From positions 1,922,001 through 1,986,000 of the forward strand of contig NZ_MRCI01000001.1 of assembly GCF_001922575.1 (NCBI RefSeq): a DNA stretch of 64,000 bases. Reading direction: 5' to 3'. The notes under the pieces were generated by a model, which saw only the letters and a list, made by a program, of their open reading frames with translations, searched no databases and had not been told where the DNA came from. This stretch comes from Neptunomonas phycophila. GTDB taxonomy: Bacteria > Pseudomonadota > Gammaproteobacteria > Pseudomonadales > Balneatricaceae. The first letter of the stretch is position 1; the number at the start of each line of letters is the position of its first letter. A program made the translations under genes and the position numbers. Below, piece by piece: positions 27,924 through 40,115 of the stretch.

Positions 27924-28400
27924 CTAACGATGAGAAAAATTCTGAACTATCCATTTATCTAATTGATTTGCAAACTGTTGCTTTTCTCTTGGCCCTAACG
28001 TTGCCGTCTTTCCAGTATGAATACCACTGGCTCTTAGGGTTTCATTAAAATCACGCATAGTCACTTTTGCTTTGATAGTCTCGCGAGAATACATCTCACC
28101 ACGCGGGTGCAGCGCATCGGCTCCCTTTTCCATGACTTCAGCAGCCAACGGAATGTCTTGGGTAATCACTAAATCCCCTTTGAGCACTTGGCGCACTATT
28201 TCGTTATCCGCTACATCAAAACCTGTTGGCACCGTTTTCGCTTTGATAAATCGAGACGGAGGCACCTGTAGAGACTGGTTAGCAACTAGTGTCGTCATAA
28301 TACCCACGCGCTCTGCTGCACGAAACAGAATCTCTTTCATCGCTTTTGGGCATGCATCAGCATCTACCCATATTTGAACCGGTCTTTTAGCTTCGCTCAT
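27924..28400 (-). CDS. yaiI: YaiI/YqxD family protein (DUF188)
   Basis: This is a UPF0178 protein of about 158 residues. Recognisable segments are [89 protein letters not shown] and [17 protein letters not shown]. The acidic residues in WVDADACP and DVADNEI suggest a PIN/NYN-like nuclease fold, but no function is established. Start choice is uncertain: ATGs at 28400, 28403 and 28412 and an upstream TTG at 28430 are in frame. I list the shortest because the conserved domain begins ten residues after it. Confidence 0.85.
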   Translation of the reverse strand: MSEAKRPVQIWVDADACPKAMKEILFRAAERVGIMTTLVANQSLQVPPSRFIKAKTVPTGFDVADNEIVRQVLKGDLVITQDIPLAAEVMEKGADALHPRGEMYSRETIKAKVTMRDFNETLRASGIHTGKTATLGPREKQQFANQLDKWIVQNFSHR

Positions 28401-28512
28401 CATAACGTCCATTTGGTTTACGCCGTACAAACGCGCGGATTATACAGCCATTGGCCCACAAGGTAATTCAAATAAATGGAGTGTCATTTTTACGGCAGCG
28501 CCGTCATCAATT

Positions 28513-29397
28513 TTATTTGAGCAGAGATCTCAACACCTGCCGAACACTACGCCAACGGCTGACTAATAAAGCACTAAAAATTAACAAACAACCTAATAAC
28601 TGCATGAACGACATAGTTTCACCGAACCACAACGCGGCTAGCATGGCTGTCCAGACGGGTTCTAATGTCATAATAACTGCAGCGTTACTGGCGGTTGATA
28701 AGCTTTGCGCCCATGTTTGCATAAAAAAACGTAAGCTAGTGGCAATAAAGATACTGGCAAAAAACCAACCCCAAATTGAAGTACTCACATCAAATGCCCA
28801 GCTTTCACTTACATACGAAACGGGAAGAGCAACGAGACCCACCACTATTAATTGAATCGCCGCTAATGCTATAGGCGACGTTTTAGCAGCGGCGCGGCTA
28901 TTAAGGTTAAAAGTGAACGCAAAAAAGACAGCCGACAAAAGAAAGCAAAACTCTCCAAACCCGATAATAAAGTGGCTATCCAATGATAAGGCTGCCAAGC
29001 CCGCAATGGCAAAAGGTAATGACTGCCAAATAGCCTTGCTGGGTGTGTCTCCAAAAAATAGCGCCACAACGGGTACTAAAATAACACCCAAGCTGGTAAT
29101 AAAAGCCCCTACACCAATATGATTAGCGTAATGTAAACCTAAGATCCAAAAAATCATCGCTACGCCAAACGATAACCCGACCAACGCTGTTCTGAGTAAG
29201 CCTCGACGCCCCAATCTCGACAAAGGCCTCCATCCGAAAGCCGTTAAGACTAGACCTGCGATCAAAAAGCGCGAGCCAATAAAAAAAAGAGGAGGTAAAC
29301 CAGAAAGAGCCTCTTTTGAAAAAATCCATCCCGCAGCGGCGAGCAAGGTTACGCACACTAGAATGCAATCTGATTTAGTAGCATTGGTTAGATTCAC
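28513..29397 (-). CDS. EamA/DMT-family transporter
   Basis: This 294-residue inner-membrane protein has about ten hydrophobic helices in two EamA repeats (drug/metabolite transporter superfamily). Repeat 1 includes AAAGWIFSKEALSGLPPLFFIGSRFLIAGLVL and GVGAFITSLGVILVPVVALFFGDTPSKA. Repeat 2 includes SNAAVIMTLEPVWTAMLAALWFGETMSFMQLLGCLLIFSALLVSRW. Such proteins export or import small metabolites; the substrate cannot be told. The start is a GTG with GGGAA upstream. It is divergent from the gap operon, with 0.4 kb of regulatory sequence between them. Confidence 0.82.
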   Translation of the reverse strand: MNLTNATKSDCILVCVTLLAAAGWIFSKEALSGLPPLFFIGSRFLIAGLVLTAFGWRPLSRLGRRGLLRTALVGLSFGVAMIFWILGLHYANHIGVGAFITSLGVILVPVVALFFGDTPSKAIWQSLPFAIAGLAALSLDSHFIIGFGEFCFLLSAVFFAFTFNLNSRAAAKTSPIALAAIQLIVVGLVALPVSYVSESWAFDVSTSIWGWFFASIFIATSLRFFMQTWAQSLSTASNAAVIMTLEPVWTAMLAALWFGETMSFMQLLGCLLIFSALLVSRWRSVRQVLRSLLK

Positions 29398-29798
29398 AAT
29401 TCCCTTCTTTTCAATATGTATGCATCAGACGTTCGTTAATGTTTATTTATTTTCATTAATGTTCGATTGTAAGCATTTGATTTTCAAAATGAAATATTTA
29501 TTCCCGTAAGCCATTGTAACAAGCCAGTACATGAAACTTGTAACTCAAACAAAATCTTTTCGTAATAAAACAAAAATTTAAGCTTAAGCGCTTACAAAAA
29601 GAACATTTATTATGTTATTTTACTACATATTAAGCACTCAGTGGCTTTCTTAAAATCGGCTATAGCCCAAAAGTGCGTTAACTAACTACATAATTATTAG
29701 AATGTTAATTCCAATAATGTATTATATAAAATAAACGTTTCACAAATCAGTCACTCAACACACTGATGCGTGAATCAAAAAAAATAACAGGAGTCACC
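29398..29798. promoter_or_regulatory. Regulatory region upstream of gap
   Basis: This 0.4-kb strongly AT-rich region between the divergent EamA and gap genes has no credible ORF. TGTTATTTTACTACA at 29613-29627 resembles the HexR operator (palindromic, TGTAAT...ATTACA type, as I recall it). AGGAGT at 29790-29795 is the gap ribosome-binding site. A frame in phase with gap extends back to 29766 without its own ribosome-binding site. A firm -35/-10 pair could not be chosen among many AT-rich candidates. Confidence 0.5.
29613..29627. promoter_or_regulatory. Possible HexR-like operator upstream of gap
   Basis: TGTTATTTTACTACA fits a TGTAAT-N3-ATTACA-type palindrome imperfectly; four of six arm positions are symmetrical. 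HexR, an RpiR-family regulator of central carbon metabolism, controls gapA in several gammaproteobacteria. Distance to the gap ATG is about 170 nt. Confidence 0.3.
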
Positions 29799-30812
29799 AT
29801 GAGTACAATTAAAGTTGCTATTAACGGATTTGGACGTATTGGTCGTAACGTGTTGCGAGCTTTATATGAGTCTGGCTACCGTGAACAAATCCAAGTCGTC
29901 GCTATCAATGATTTAGGCGATGCGGAGATCAATGCGCATCTCTTAAAGTTTGATACCGTGCATGGCCGGTTCAATGGTGAAGTAGAGCTTGGCGATAACA
30001 GCATCATCGTCAATGGTGACATCATTAAAATCACTTCTGAACGCAACCCAAGCGATCTTCCTTGGGGCGAAAACGACATCGATGTCGTATACGAGTGCAC
30101 TGGCATATTTACAAGCCGAGCAAAAGCCGCAGCCCACATCGAAGCCGGTGCTAAAAAGGTAATCATTTCTGCACCTGCTAATGATTCAGACTTAACCGTT
30201 GTTCACGGCATCAATCACCACTTATTAAATGCCGATCACCAAATTATTTCTAACGCTTCTTGCACTACTAACTGTTTAGCCCCGATCGCTAAACCGCTAA
30301 ATGATGAGTTAGGCATAGAAAACGGCTTGATGACCACTATCCATTCTTACACTAACGATCAAAAGCTAAGCGATGTATATCACACAGACTTATATCGTGC
30401 TCGTGCAGCTGCCCATTCAATGATCCCGACAAAAACAGGTGCTGCCGCTGCCGTTGGTTTAGTGTTACCAGAACTTAACGGGAAATTGGATGGCATGGCT
30501 GTTCGCGTTCCAACCATCAACGTTTCATTGGTTGACTTAAGCTTTGTAGCAAGTCGCGACACCACTGTAGAAGAAGTGAACTCCATTCTAAGCAAGGCCG
30601 CTAACGGCGCGTTAAAAGGCATTTTAGAAATCAACTCTCTACCGCTAGTGTCTGTTGATTTTAACCACAACCCTGCCTCTTCTATTTTTGACGCGAGCCA
30701 AACGCGAGTTAACGGCCGTTTAGTCAAAGTCATGTCATGGTATGACAATGAATGGGGCTTCTCTAACCGCATGCTGGATAACACCCTAGCATTGATGAAC
30801 GCATCACACTGA
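29799..30812 (+). CDS. gap: Type I glyceraldehyde-3-phosphate dehydrogenase
   Basis: This 337-residue NAD-dependent enzyme oxidises glyceraldehyde 3-phosphate to 1,3-bisphosphoglycerate. The Rossmann motif [15 protein letters not shown] opens the protein and the catalytic cysteine C155 is in [25 protein letters not shown] and [15 protein letters not shown] are standard GapA motifs. The chosen ATG at 29799 has AGGAGT five bases upstream; 11 extra in-frame codons upstream are rejected. The CTTNCLAP sequence argues for GAPDH rather than erythrose-4-phosphate dehydrogenase. It heads a tight operon with pyk (8-nt gap), eno and tpiA. Confidence 0.95.
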   Translation: MSTIKVAINGFGRIGRNVLRALYESGYREQIQVVAINDLGDAEINAHLLKFDTVHGRFNGEVELGDNSIIVNGDIIKITSERNPSDLPWGENDIDVVYECTGIFTSRAKAAAHIEAGAKKVIISAPANDSDLTVVHGINHHLLNADHQIISNASCTTNCLAPIAKPLNDELGIENGLMTTIHSYTNDQKLSDVYHTDLYRARAAAHSMIPTKTGAAAAVGLVLPELNGKLDGMAVRVPTINVSLVDLSFVASRDTTVEEVNSILSKAANGALKGILEINSLPLVSVDFNHNPASSIFDASQTRVNGRLVKVMSWYDNEWGFSNRMLDNTLALMNASH

Positions 30813-30820
30813 GGTTTCTC

Positions 30821-33602
<2,782 letters not shown>

Positions 33603-33616
33603 GCGGAGTAGTTAAT

Positions 33617-34372
33617 ATGCCTAAAATGTATGTTATCGGGAACTGGAAAATGCACGGTTCCAAAATAACCAATTGCCGCTTAATAGAAGGGATTCTATCT
33701 AAGCTCCCTATTCTGACAAAAGTTGATGTGGCTATTTGCCCCCCTTTTCCGTATCTGCAGCAAACTAGCGATAAGCTTTTCCGTCGCCCAATATTATTGG
33801 GCGCTCAAGATCTGAGCTGCGCAAAAGAAGGAGCTTACACTGGCGAAGTGTCGGGCGACATGCTGCGAGACCTTAAAACACGTTTTGTATTAGTAGGTCA
33901 TTCTGAGCGCCGCGCCATGCACAATGAATCAGACCAGGTGGTTGCCAATAAATTTGCCGCTGCACTCGAGGCAGACCTTATACCCGTGCTATGTGTTGGC
34001 GAAACACTTGAGCAACGCGAAGCGGGCCACGCAGAGCAAGTTATTGCTGAGCAAGTGAGTGCAGTTATTAACGCTGTTGGCGTAGAGGCACTCTCCAAAG
34101 GAGTTATCGCCTATGAGCCTATCTGGGCAATAGGCTCCGGTAAAACCGCCACACCACTGCAAGCACAGCACATACACGCTTTTATTCGAGGTCTTGTGCG
34201 TGAACATAACGAAACTATAGGCTCGGATTTATCCATTCTATACGGCGGTAGCGTCAATGCAGATAACGCAGCAACGTTATTTGGGCAACCCGATATTAAC
34301 GGCGGACTGATAGGCGGCGCTTCCCTCAAAGCCGATAGTTTTGTTTCTATTTGCTTAGCGGCAAATATGTGA
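33617..34372 (+). CDS. tpiA: Triose-phosphate isomerase
   Basis: This 251-residue TIM-barrel enzyme interconverts dihydroxyacetone phosphate and glyceraldehyde 3-phosphate. Catalytic residues are in place: the lysine in GNWKMHGSK, H95 in VGHSERR and E167 in AYEPIWAIGSGKTA; the phosphate-binding loops LYGGSVNADN and GGLIGGASL follow. GGAGT precedes the ATG. Last gene of the gap operon, followed by the terminator at 34391-34436. With the aldolase-type step of inositol breakdown yielding a triose-phosphate, this enzyme would feed that carbon into the same operon's reactions. Confidence 0.95.
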   Translation: MPKMYVIGNWKMHGSKITNCRLIEGILSKLPILTKVDVAICPPFPYLQQTSDKLFRRPILLGAQDLSCAKEGAYTGEVSGDMLRDLKTRFVLVGHSERRAMHNESDQVVANKFAAALEADLIPVLCVGETLEQREAGHAEQVIAEQVSAVINAVGVEALSKGVIAYEPIWAIGSGKTATPLQAQHIHAFIRGLVREHNETIGSDLSILYGGSVNADNAATLFGQPDINGGLIGGASLKADSFVSICLAANM

Positions 34373-34390
34373 ACACATTCTTTTAGGTAA

Positions 34391-34436
34391 GGCTCTTTTA
34401 TTTCTTCGACTCAGGAAAAATAAAAGGGCCTTTTTT
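34391..34436 (+). terminator. Intrinsic terminator after tpiA
   Basis: GGCTCTTTTATTT (34391-34403) pairs with AAATAAAAGGGCC (34418-34430) through 13 positions with one T-G wobble, followed by six Ts. It closes the gap-pyk-eno-tpiA transcript. Confidence 0.88.
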
Positions 34437-34472
34437 GTTCAACCTTAACAATAATTTTGGATCATACTTTCC

Positions 34473-35717
34473 ATGACCATCTTGCTCCTGCTCATCGCAT
34501 TGGCAGCCTTCTTGTTCATAGCACTCGAAGAAGTCACTCATATCAATAAAGCCAAAACTACTCTATTTTTTGGTACGTTGGCTTGGTTAATCTTATTTTT
34601 GTCGCCGCCCCACGGTGCAAGCCCAGAGTCTCTCAACGAGGCTCTAGGTGAAAACCTTATGGAGATAGCTTCGCTGTGGCTGTTCTTAATGGCCGCTATG
34701 ACCTTTGTGGCTTTCCTCAACCAAAAAGGCCTAATTGAATCGATCATACACCGTTGTTTACCAAAGCAGGTTTCAGAGCGCCGTGTAACCTTTTTAGTCG
34801 CTGCTTTCGCATTTGTGTTTTCATCATTATCAGACAACATCACCGCCACTTTAGTATCGATCACGTTAGTCATGTCACTGGGCCTACCTAAAAATCGAAC
34901 CATGCGATTAGCGGTGCTATCGGTCTTTGCTGTTAACTCGGGAGGAGTTTCCTTAATCACAGGTGACGTCACTACTTTGATGATTTTCCTAGAAGGAAAA
35001 GCATCAATTGATAACTTGTTATGGCTCAGTATCCCTTCCTTTTGCAGTGTCTTATTACTAGCAAGCCTGTTAAGTATTGGCTCGAACAATATCGTTGTTT
35101 TACAGAGAAAAAGCGTAGAATACGATAAAACGGGCCTCGGTATTGCGGCTCTATTTTTATGCACTATTTTAGCCACCATTCTCTTAAACCTGATAGCTGG
35201 TGTTCCTCCTGTACTTACGTTCCTCTTCGGTTTATCGGTAATGTTCTTGCTGGGACAAATTTTATACCGAGATGAAAAGCGTGAAAGCTTGCTCGACTAT
35301 GTGCGGCTCATAGAATACGACACACTACTTTTCTTTTTAGGCATCTTGTTACTGGTAGGTATGCTTAAAGATATTGGCGTACTTGATCAGATGGTAAAAA
35401 TTTACGATTTACTACCAACCGAACTAGCCAATTACTTCCTAGGGTTACTGTCAGCTTTAGTAGATAACGTGCCATTAACCGCTGCTTTGCTAAAAGCAGG
35501 CATTATGATGAACCCTGCGCAATGGCTATCCCTAACGTACGCTGTTGGCGTAGGCGGCTCCTTGTTAGTGATAGGTTCTGCGGCTGGTATAGTCGCTATG
35601 AGTAAAGTGAACGGCCTAAGCTTCTTCCGTTATATGAAGTACAGCTTTTTACTCTTGCTTTGCTACAGCGTTGGTTATGTCGGTAGCTTACTCATGGGCC
35701 AATGGCTCTACAGCTAG
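34473..35717 (+). CDS. nhaD: NhaD-type Na+/H+ antiporter
   Basis: This 414-residue inner-membrane protein has about 12 hydrophobic helices and belongs to the NhaD branch of the ion-transporter superfamily. Diagnostic segments are FIALEEVTHINKAKTTLFFG, FVFSSLSDNITATLVSITLVMSLGL, FAVNSGGVSLITGDVTTLMIF, RLIEYDTLLFFLGILLLVGML and LSALVDNVPLTAALLKAGI. NhaD proteins exchange Na+ or Li+ for protons and are common in marine and halophilic bacteria. GGATCAT lies before the ATG. It appears monocistronic and converges on zapE with a 15-nt gap. Confidence 0.9.
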   Translation: MTILLLLIALAAFLFIALEEVTHINKAKTTLFFGTLAWLILFLSPPHGASPESLNEALGENLMEIASLWLFLMAAMTFVAFLNQKGLIESIIHRCLPKQVSERRVTFLVAAFAFVFSSLSDNITATLVSITLVMSLGLPKNRTMRLAVLSVFAVNSGGVSLITGDVTTLMIFLEGKASIDNLLWLSIPSFCSVLLLASLLSIGSNNIVVLQRKSVEYDKTGLGIAALFLCTILATILLNLIAGVPPVLTFLFGLSVMFLLGQILYRDEKRESLLDYVRLIEYDTLLFFLGILLLVGMLKDIGVLDQMVKIYDLLPTELANYFLGLLSALVDNVPLTAALLKAGIMMNPAQWLSLTYAVGVGGSLLVIGSAAGIVAMSKVNGLSFFRYMKYSFLLLLCYSVGYVGSLLMGQWLYS

Positions 35718-35732
35718 CGCAATAAAGACGCG

Positions 35733-36893
35733 TTATACAGCGTTATTAATAGGCGTTTGATTGAGATATTCGAGAGACTGCATCTCGATCAAACGGCTAT
35801 GAGTTCGTGCAAATTCAAAGCTTAGCGCCCCGCCCCCATAAAGGTCTTCAAAGGCTACGTCTGCTACTAGATACAAATTAACACGCCGATCATATAACTC
35901 ATCAACCAAGGCAATAAACCGGCGCGCAGCGTCGTCTAAACGCGCATATTTTACCACTCTATTGCCTGTCTCAGTTGGCTCGCCACTGCCGTCCTCCGTG
36001 CCACGCGCTTTAATCCAGTCTCGTATTTCTCCACCTAAAGCATGTACGCCAGTAATCAATATCGTGGAAAATTTGTTCGCCAGCTCTACATAATCTTGCG
36101 GCGCCCTTGGGCCTGAGCATATATCGTTAAAATCAAACCAAACGACCTGATCCGAATACCGCTGAGGGCTCATTTGTCGATGATTAATGAGTAAAGCGCT
36201 GTTTTTTTCGTAAGACGCATTCTGATTAAGCTGATCAAACAGTGCATCGGGTAGTACTTCATGCGTTTTAAAAAACGTCTTTTTTAACTCCATATGCCGT
36301 AGGCGATGGTCTTCCTTACCGTCTAAATGAAACTCATGCATGTACTCTTGTAATAATGCCCGGGCTGGGTCAAATTTATGCTTGTGTAAATCATCCATAA
36401 ATAGCAAACGCACAGGGATGTTAGACGTTGTAATTAATGTGACACCACTTTCAAATAAGGTTTTCAATAAACCTCCCAACAAAATGGCATCACCAATATC
36501 GGTGACAAAAAACTCATCAAAGCATAAAACACGGCACCGTTTAGCTAAACGCCGCGCGACAACGTCTAAAGGGTTCTTCTGACCACTCACCAGCCTCATT
36601 TCAGCATGGATATGCATCATAAATTGATAAAAGTGCATCCGTAACTTTCCCTTTTCAGGCAAGCTATCGTAAAACAAATCCATAAGGAACGTTTTACCTC
36701 GGCCCACATCGCCCCACATATAAAGCCCCTTTACAGGAGGAGTCGCACCCCACAAACCCTTTCTTTTAGGCGGGAGTGTTAACTCTTTATGAATGTCGTC
36801 CAACCGCTTCACGGCAGCTAATTGAACGGGGTCACGTGCAAAGTTGTTTTTTAACAGCTGTGCTTCAAACACGGTTAATGGGCTGGCTGGCAT
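35733..36893 (-). CDS. zapE: ZapE/AFG1-family ATPase
   Basis: This 386-residue P-loop ATPase is the bacterial relative of mitochondrial AFG1 and a Z-ring-associated protein in E. coli. Walker A is GDVGRGKT (residues 61-68), Walker B is VLCFDEFFVTDIGDA, sensor/arginine-like regions include ITTSNIPVRLLFMDDLHKH, and the C-terminal LVDELYDRRVNLYLVADV and FEFARTHSRLIEMQSLEYL are typical. Length and motifs match ZapE. It is cytoplasmic. It is separated from the upstream AbrB gene by a strong terminator, so it has its own promoter. Confidence 0.92.
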   Translation of the reverse strand: MPASPLTVFEAQLLKNNFARDPVQLAAVKRLDDIHKELTLPPKRKGLWGATPPVKGLYMWGDVGRGKTFLMDLFYDSLPEKGKLRMHFYQFMMHIHAEMRLVSGQKNPLDVVARRLAKRCRVLCFDEFFVTDIGDAILLGGLLKTLFESGVTLITTSNIPVRLLFMDDLHKHKFDPARALLQEYMHEFHLDGKEDHRLRHMELKKTFFKTHEVLPDALFDQLNQNASYEKNSALLINHRQMSPQRYSDQVVWFDFNDICSGPRAPQDYVELANKFSTILITGVHALGGEIRDWIKARGTEDGSGEPTETGNRVVKYARLDDAARRFIALVDELYDRRVNLYLVADVAFEDLYGGGALSFEFARTHSRLIEMQSLEYLNQTPINNAV

Positions 36894-36948
36894 ATACCCT
36901 AATCTTCCAAGAGAGACTAATTTTCATTAAGGTGCAGGTGTATAACTA

Positions 36949-36975
36949 AAAAGCCCTGCGGGAAACAGGGCTTTT
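36949..36975 (-). terminator. Intrinsic terminator after the AbrB-family gene
   Basis: AAAAGCCCTG (36949-36958) and CAGGGCTTTT (36966-36975) form a perfect 10-bp stem around a 7-nt loop. It lies between the stop of the leftward membrane-protein gene at 37013 and the zapE start, and read leftward has a U-rich end. Confidence 0.85.
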
Positions 36976-37012
36976 CATTGATGGTATCATCGTTTCAGCG
37001 ATGATCGCAAAA

Positions 37013-38032
37013 TCACGTGAGGGTACGCTTCTTATCCAACCAATACATCAGCACAGGTATAACCATACTCATGGTTAACATCCTAAACATTTGATGGGTT
37101 GCAACAAATAAAGCATCCACCTCTTGATTCATCGCTATAGCGACCATCACCTCCATTCCTCCAGGTGCATAAGCCAGCATTGCTTGCGTCCAAGGAATAT
37201 CATTCCAATAATGCAAAATAGCCGCAAAGCTCCCGGAAATAATGAGTGTAATAATCAAGCCGCCCATTGCCGCTTTTAGTTCTGGAATAACCTCTCTTAG
37301 CACCAAACCATCAAAGCGAGACCCGATCGCACAGCCCAAAAACACCAGTAGAGTGAGAAGCATCATTTCCGGAAACTTCCAATGCCACCCAAAGCTCAGT
37401 TTCAAAATGAGTGTTGCGGCAATCCCCCCAACCAGCATGGCTGCCGGAACTCGTACTTTACCCAAAATCCAGCCCAGGATAACGGCTAAAAACACCGTGG
37501 CTATCATTTGTTCTGGATGCTCAATATAAAAGCCGCTAAGGGTAACTTCACGTTCGGCAAGAGGTAAGAAAAGAGGAACCAAAAAAACAAGAAACAACAA
37601 ACGAACGCTGTGAGTCAGTGCAATACGACGCACATTTGCATTAGTATCTTGTGCCATGGCCAACATTATCGCTAAGTTACCCGGCACCGCACAAAAGAGA
37701 GCCTCATTCATTTTCCAGCCCGGTAAACGGGCATAATAACGGTAGGTCACTGCCAGTAACGCAACCATCATACCGCACATCAACACGGCGGACTGTCCCC
37801 AGTAGATGAGTTGATCAATCAAATCAGCTTCGATGTTAAGCGCAACAGATATACCCAAAAACAAACTGACCATTGACGAGGTTGACTTAGGCATAGCGAC
37901 TTTAATGCCACTGATCGCGACCACTACAACAGAAATCAGCGCCCCGACTAGCCACGCCGATGGCAAACCAACAAGATGAGCTAGGAACGCCCCGCAAACA
38001 CCAATAAACAGTGTCCTAATGATTAACCACAT
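37013..38032 (-). CDS. AbrB-family membrane protein (PF05145, AmoA-like)
   Basis: This 339-residue polytopic membrane protein has about ten hydrophobic helices in two related halves, as in the so-called AbrB duplication family. It starts IIRTLFIGVCGAFLAHLVGLPSAWLVGALISVV and repeats the pattern near RVPAAMLVGGIAATLILKLSFGWHWKFPEMMLLTLLVFLGCAIGSRF. Despite database names it is neither a transcription regulator nor an ammonia monooxygenase; transport is the likely role but unproven. Such genes often accompany tripartite tricarboxylate transporter operons, as here: tctA ends 95 nt upstream on the same strand, with a terminator-like hairpin between. Confidence 0.78.
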   Translation of the reverse strand: MWLIIRTLFIGVCGAFLAHLVGLPSAWLVGALISVVVVAISGIKVAMPKSTSSMVSLFLGISVALNIEADLIDQLIYWGQSAVLMCGMMVALLAVTYRYYARLPGWKMNEALFCAVPGNLAIMLAMAQDTNANVRRIALTHSVRLLFLVFLVPLFLPLAEREVTLSGFYIEHPEQMIATVFLAVILGWILGKVRVPAAMLVGGIAATLILKLSFGWHWKFPEMMLLTLLVFLGCAIGSRFDGLVLREVIPELKAAMGGLIITLIISGSFAAILHYWNDIPWTQAMLAYAPGGMEVMVAIAMNQEVDALFVATHQMFRMLTMSMVIPVLMYWLDKKRTLT

Positions 38033-38053
38033 ACTGAGCTAATCTCCTTAAAC

Positions 38054-38082
38054 CAAAAAAAGGGGCAACCAAAGGCCACCCC
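38054..38082 (-). terminator. Terminator-like hairpin between tctA and the AbrB-family gene
   Basis: Read leftward, GGGGTGGCC (38082-38074), loop TTT, and GGTTGCCCC (38070-38062) form a nine-pair stem with three G-T wobbles, followed by a seven-T run. It probably lowers rather than abolishes expression of the downstream AbrB-family gene. Confidence 0.55.
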
Positions 38083-38127
38083 AAAAATCTCCTGCTAGGC
38101 AGAAAACGACAGAACCTTTACAACAAA

Positions 38128-39651
38128 CTACTCATCCACTTCGGCAGCAGTAGCCATCGTTTTACGCTTCTTAAGCACGCGCATGGACAGAGGAGCAACA
38201 ATAGCTAACACCGTAGCAACCGCTAAACCATAGGTCATTGGCCCATTGAGTAAAATGTTCCAATCGCCTCCACTAATTGACAATGCACGACGTAAGTTTT
38301 CTTCCAATACCTCGCCTAGCACAAGCCCTAAGATAACTGGAGCCAATGAGAAGTGAAGCTTACGAAGGATAAAGCCAATAACGCCCAGCACCACCATAAA
38401 GAACAAATCAAAACTATCACCGTGAATCGAATAGATACCAATAAAGGTAAGCATCACGATTACAGGAACCAAGTAAGCTTGGCGAATAGACAACAAGCGA
38501 ACAAACAAACCGATCATTGGTAAGTTCATGACTAATAACGCGATATTGCCCACAAACATCGATGCAATTAGGCCCCAAGCAATTTCAGGACGTTGCTCAA
38601 ACAATAGTGGCCCAGGTGTAATGTTAAACATCATGAGTGCGCCCAGCAAAATAGCGGTGGTTCCGCTACCCGGTATTCCCAACGTCAACATAGGTACCAT
38701 GGCTCCCGCAGCAGATGCGTTGTTAGCCGCTTCTGGTGCCGCTAAACCGCGGATATCACCTTCACCAAAGTGCTCGTCTTTACCCTCAGCAAACCGTTTT
38801 TCGGTACCGTAGGCAACGGCGCTGGCAATAGAAGCCCCCGTACCTGGTAAGACCCCTATCAAGAAGCCCGATAGCGTTGAGCGCAATACAACCCATTTAA
38901 CCGCAACTAAGTCAGCAAAGGTCACAAAGCTTTTACCCACAGGTGTTATTTTCAGATCATTACGTGCCCAAGATTCCAGAAGAACAAACACTTCGCTGAT
39001 AGCAAACATCCCAATAACAACCACTAAAAAGTCGATGCCATCGAAGAAATTGGGGATACCCATTGTAAAACGTAAAACGCCTGTACCTGAATCGATCCCT
39101 ACAGTCGCTAAAAGCAAGCCAATAACCACCCCTACCAACGTTTTAACGGGACGACTACCCACCATAGTCGCTAAGCACGTAAAGGCAAAAACCATTAACC
39201 AAACGTATTCAGATGGACCAAACTTAATCGCCAATTGGCTTAAAAGCGGAGCCGTGAATACCATTAAAAGTAAGGCGCCCATACTCCCAGCAAACGAACT
39301 CACCGCTGATAACGCCAATGCTCGACCACCCTCACCTTTGCGTGAAAGCGGATAACCATCAAGCGTTGTCATAATCGCGCCCGCATCCCCTGGGACATTC
39401 AACAAAATACTTGAGATCCGGCCACCATACTCGGCTCCGTAGTAAACACCTGCCAACAATATTAATGCTGATTCAGGCGGCAAACCTAAGGCATAAGCCA
39501 GTGGCAATAAAATAGCAACACCGTTAATAGGACCGATCCCCGGTAAAGAACCGATCAAGGTGCCAATAAAACATCCCATCAAAACCAATAAAAGGTTGAG
39601 CGGGAGCAGCGCCACGGAAAATCCGGTCGCTAAATAACTTAAAACATCCAT
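38128..39651 (-). CDS. tctA: Tripartite tricarboxylate transporter permease, large subunit
   Basis: This 507-residue membrane protein has about 11-12 helices and the TctA signature regions: MGCFIGTLIGSLPGIGPINGVAILLPLAYALGLPPESALILLAGVYYGAEYGGRISSILLNVPGDAGAIMT-type segment near residues 26-95, and the repeated motif GFLIGVLPGTGASIASAVAYGTEK near residue 260, followed by GLAAPEAANNASAAGAMVPMLTLGIPGSGTTAILLGAL. It forms the channel of a secondary, ion-driven importer for carboxylates. The actual substrate is unknown. A GGGAG ribosome-binding site precedes the ATG; tctB ends 11 nt upstream. Confidence 0.93.
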   Translation of the reverse strand: MDVLSYLATGFSVALLPLNLLLVLMGCFIGTLIGSLPGIGPINGVAILLPLAYALGLPPESALILLAGVYYGAEYGGRISSILLNVPGDAGAIMTTLDGYPLSRKGEGGRALALSAVSSFAGSMGALLLMVFTAPLLSQLAIKFGPSEYVWLMVFAFTCLATMVGSRPVKTLVGVVIGLLLATVGIDSGTGVLRFTMGIPNFFDGIDFLVVVIGMFAISEVFVLLESWARNDLKITPVGKSFVTFADLVAVKWVVLRSTLSGFLIGVLPGTGASIASAVAYGTEKRFAEGKDEHFGEGDIRGLAAPEAANNASAAGAMVPMLTLGIPGSGTTAILLGALMMFNITPGPLLFEQRPEIAWGLIASMFVGNIALLVMNLPMIGLFVRLLSIRQAYLVPVIVMLTFIGIYSIHGDSFDLFFMVVLGVIGFILRKLHFSLAPVILGLVLGEVLEENLRRALSISGGDWNILLNGPMTYGLAVATVLAIVAPLSMRVLKKRKTMATAAEVDE

Positions 39652-39662
39652 CGATCAACTCC

Positions 39663-40115
39663 CTAGAAGACGCCGGCCCACCAAGTGCCAGAAGGAACAT
39701 TGAGCTGCAACAAAGAAGACAGCAAGAAGTAGCTAACCACGCTCATTACCAGTGCATAAACGCCAGCGCGAATCGGCTTTTCGCCAAATAACCAGCTGAA
39801 TACACCACCGACAATGAATGTCGCCACAATAAAGCCTGCATGCTCAAACAAAGCGGCATAAACGGTCATTAGGACAAGACCTGCTAGGATTTTCCCCAAG
39901 ATCTCTTTGGAAGGATGCCAATCATTCTTACTGGGTTTAATAAGTAGCCACACAGATGTGATGGCTAAGATCACACCCAAAATTACTGGAAACGCTTTAG
40001 GGCCTAAAGGCTCGTACTGGAAGGGTACATCTAGCTTAAGCGCTGCCCAGACAATCAGTCCGGACAGCAGCAGCAATGCACCCGCAAAAATGCGGTCATA
40101 CATGCCTAGTCTCAC
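39663..40115 (-). CDS. tctB: Tripartite tricarboxylate transporter, small membrane subunit
   Basis: This 150-residue protein has four hydrophobic helices and matches TctB in size and position. Segments such as RIFAGALLLLSGLIVWAALKLDVPFQYEPLGPKAFPVILGVIL and the C-terminal SYFLLSSLLQLNVPSGTWW are typical of this poorly conserved family. The listed GTG start overlaps the tctC stop (GTGA), implying translational coupling; an ATG four codons later (40103) is an alternative. It lies between tctC and tctA in the usual order. Confidence 0.88.
   Translation of the reverse strand: MRLGMYDRIFAGALLLLSGLIVWAALKLDVPFQYEPLGPKAFPVILGVILAITSVWLLIKPSKNDWHPSKEILGKILAGLVLMTVYAALFEHAGFIVATFIVGGVFSWLFGEKPIRAGVYALVMSVVSYFLLSSLLQLNVPSGTWWAGVF

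Noticed and set aside
34538-35179. 213-codon open frame antisense to nhaD
   Set aside because: The nhaD product has clear helices and family motifs; the antisense translation is low-complexity Lys/Arg/Ser-rich and looks like a shadow frame.
37013-38032. AbrB-family gene as a transcription regulator
   Set aside because: The protein is polytopic with about ten helices and no DNA-binding domain; the name is inherited from database labels.
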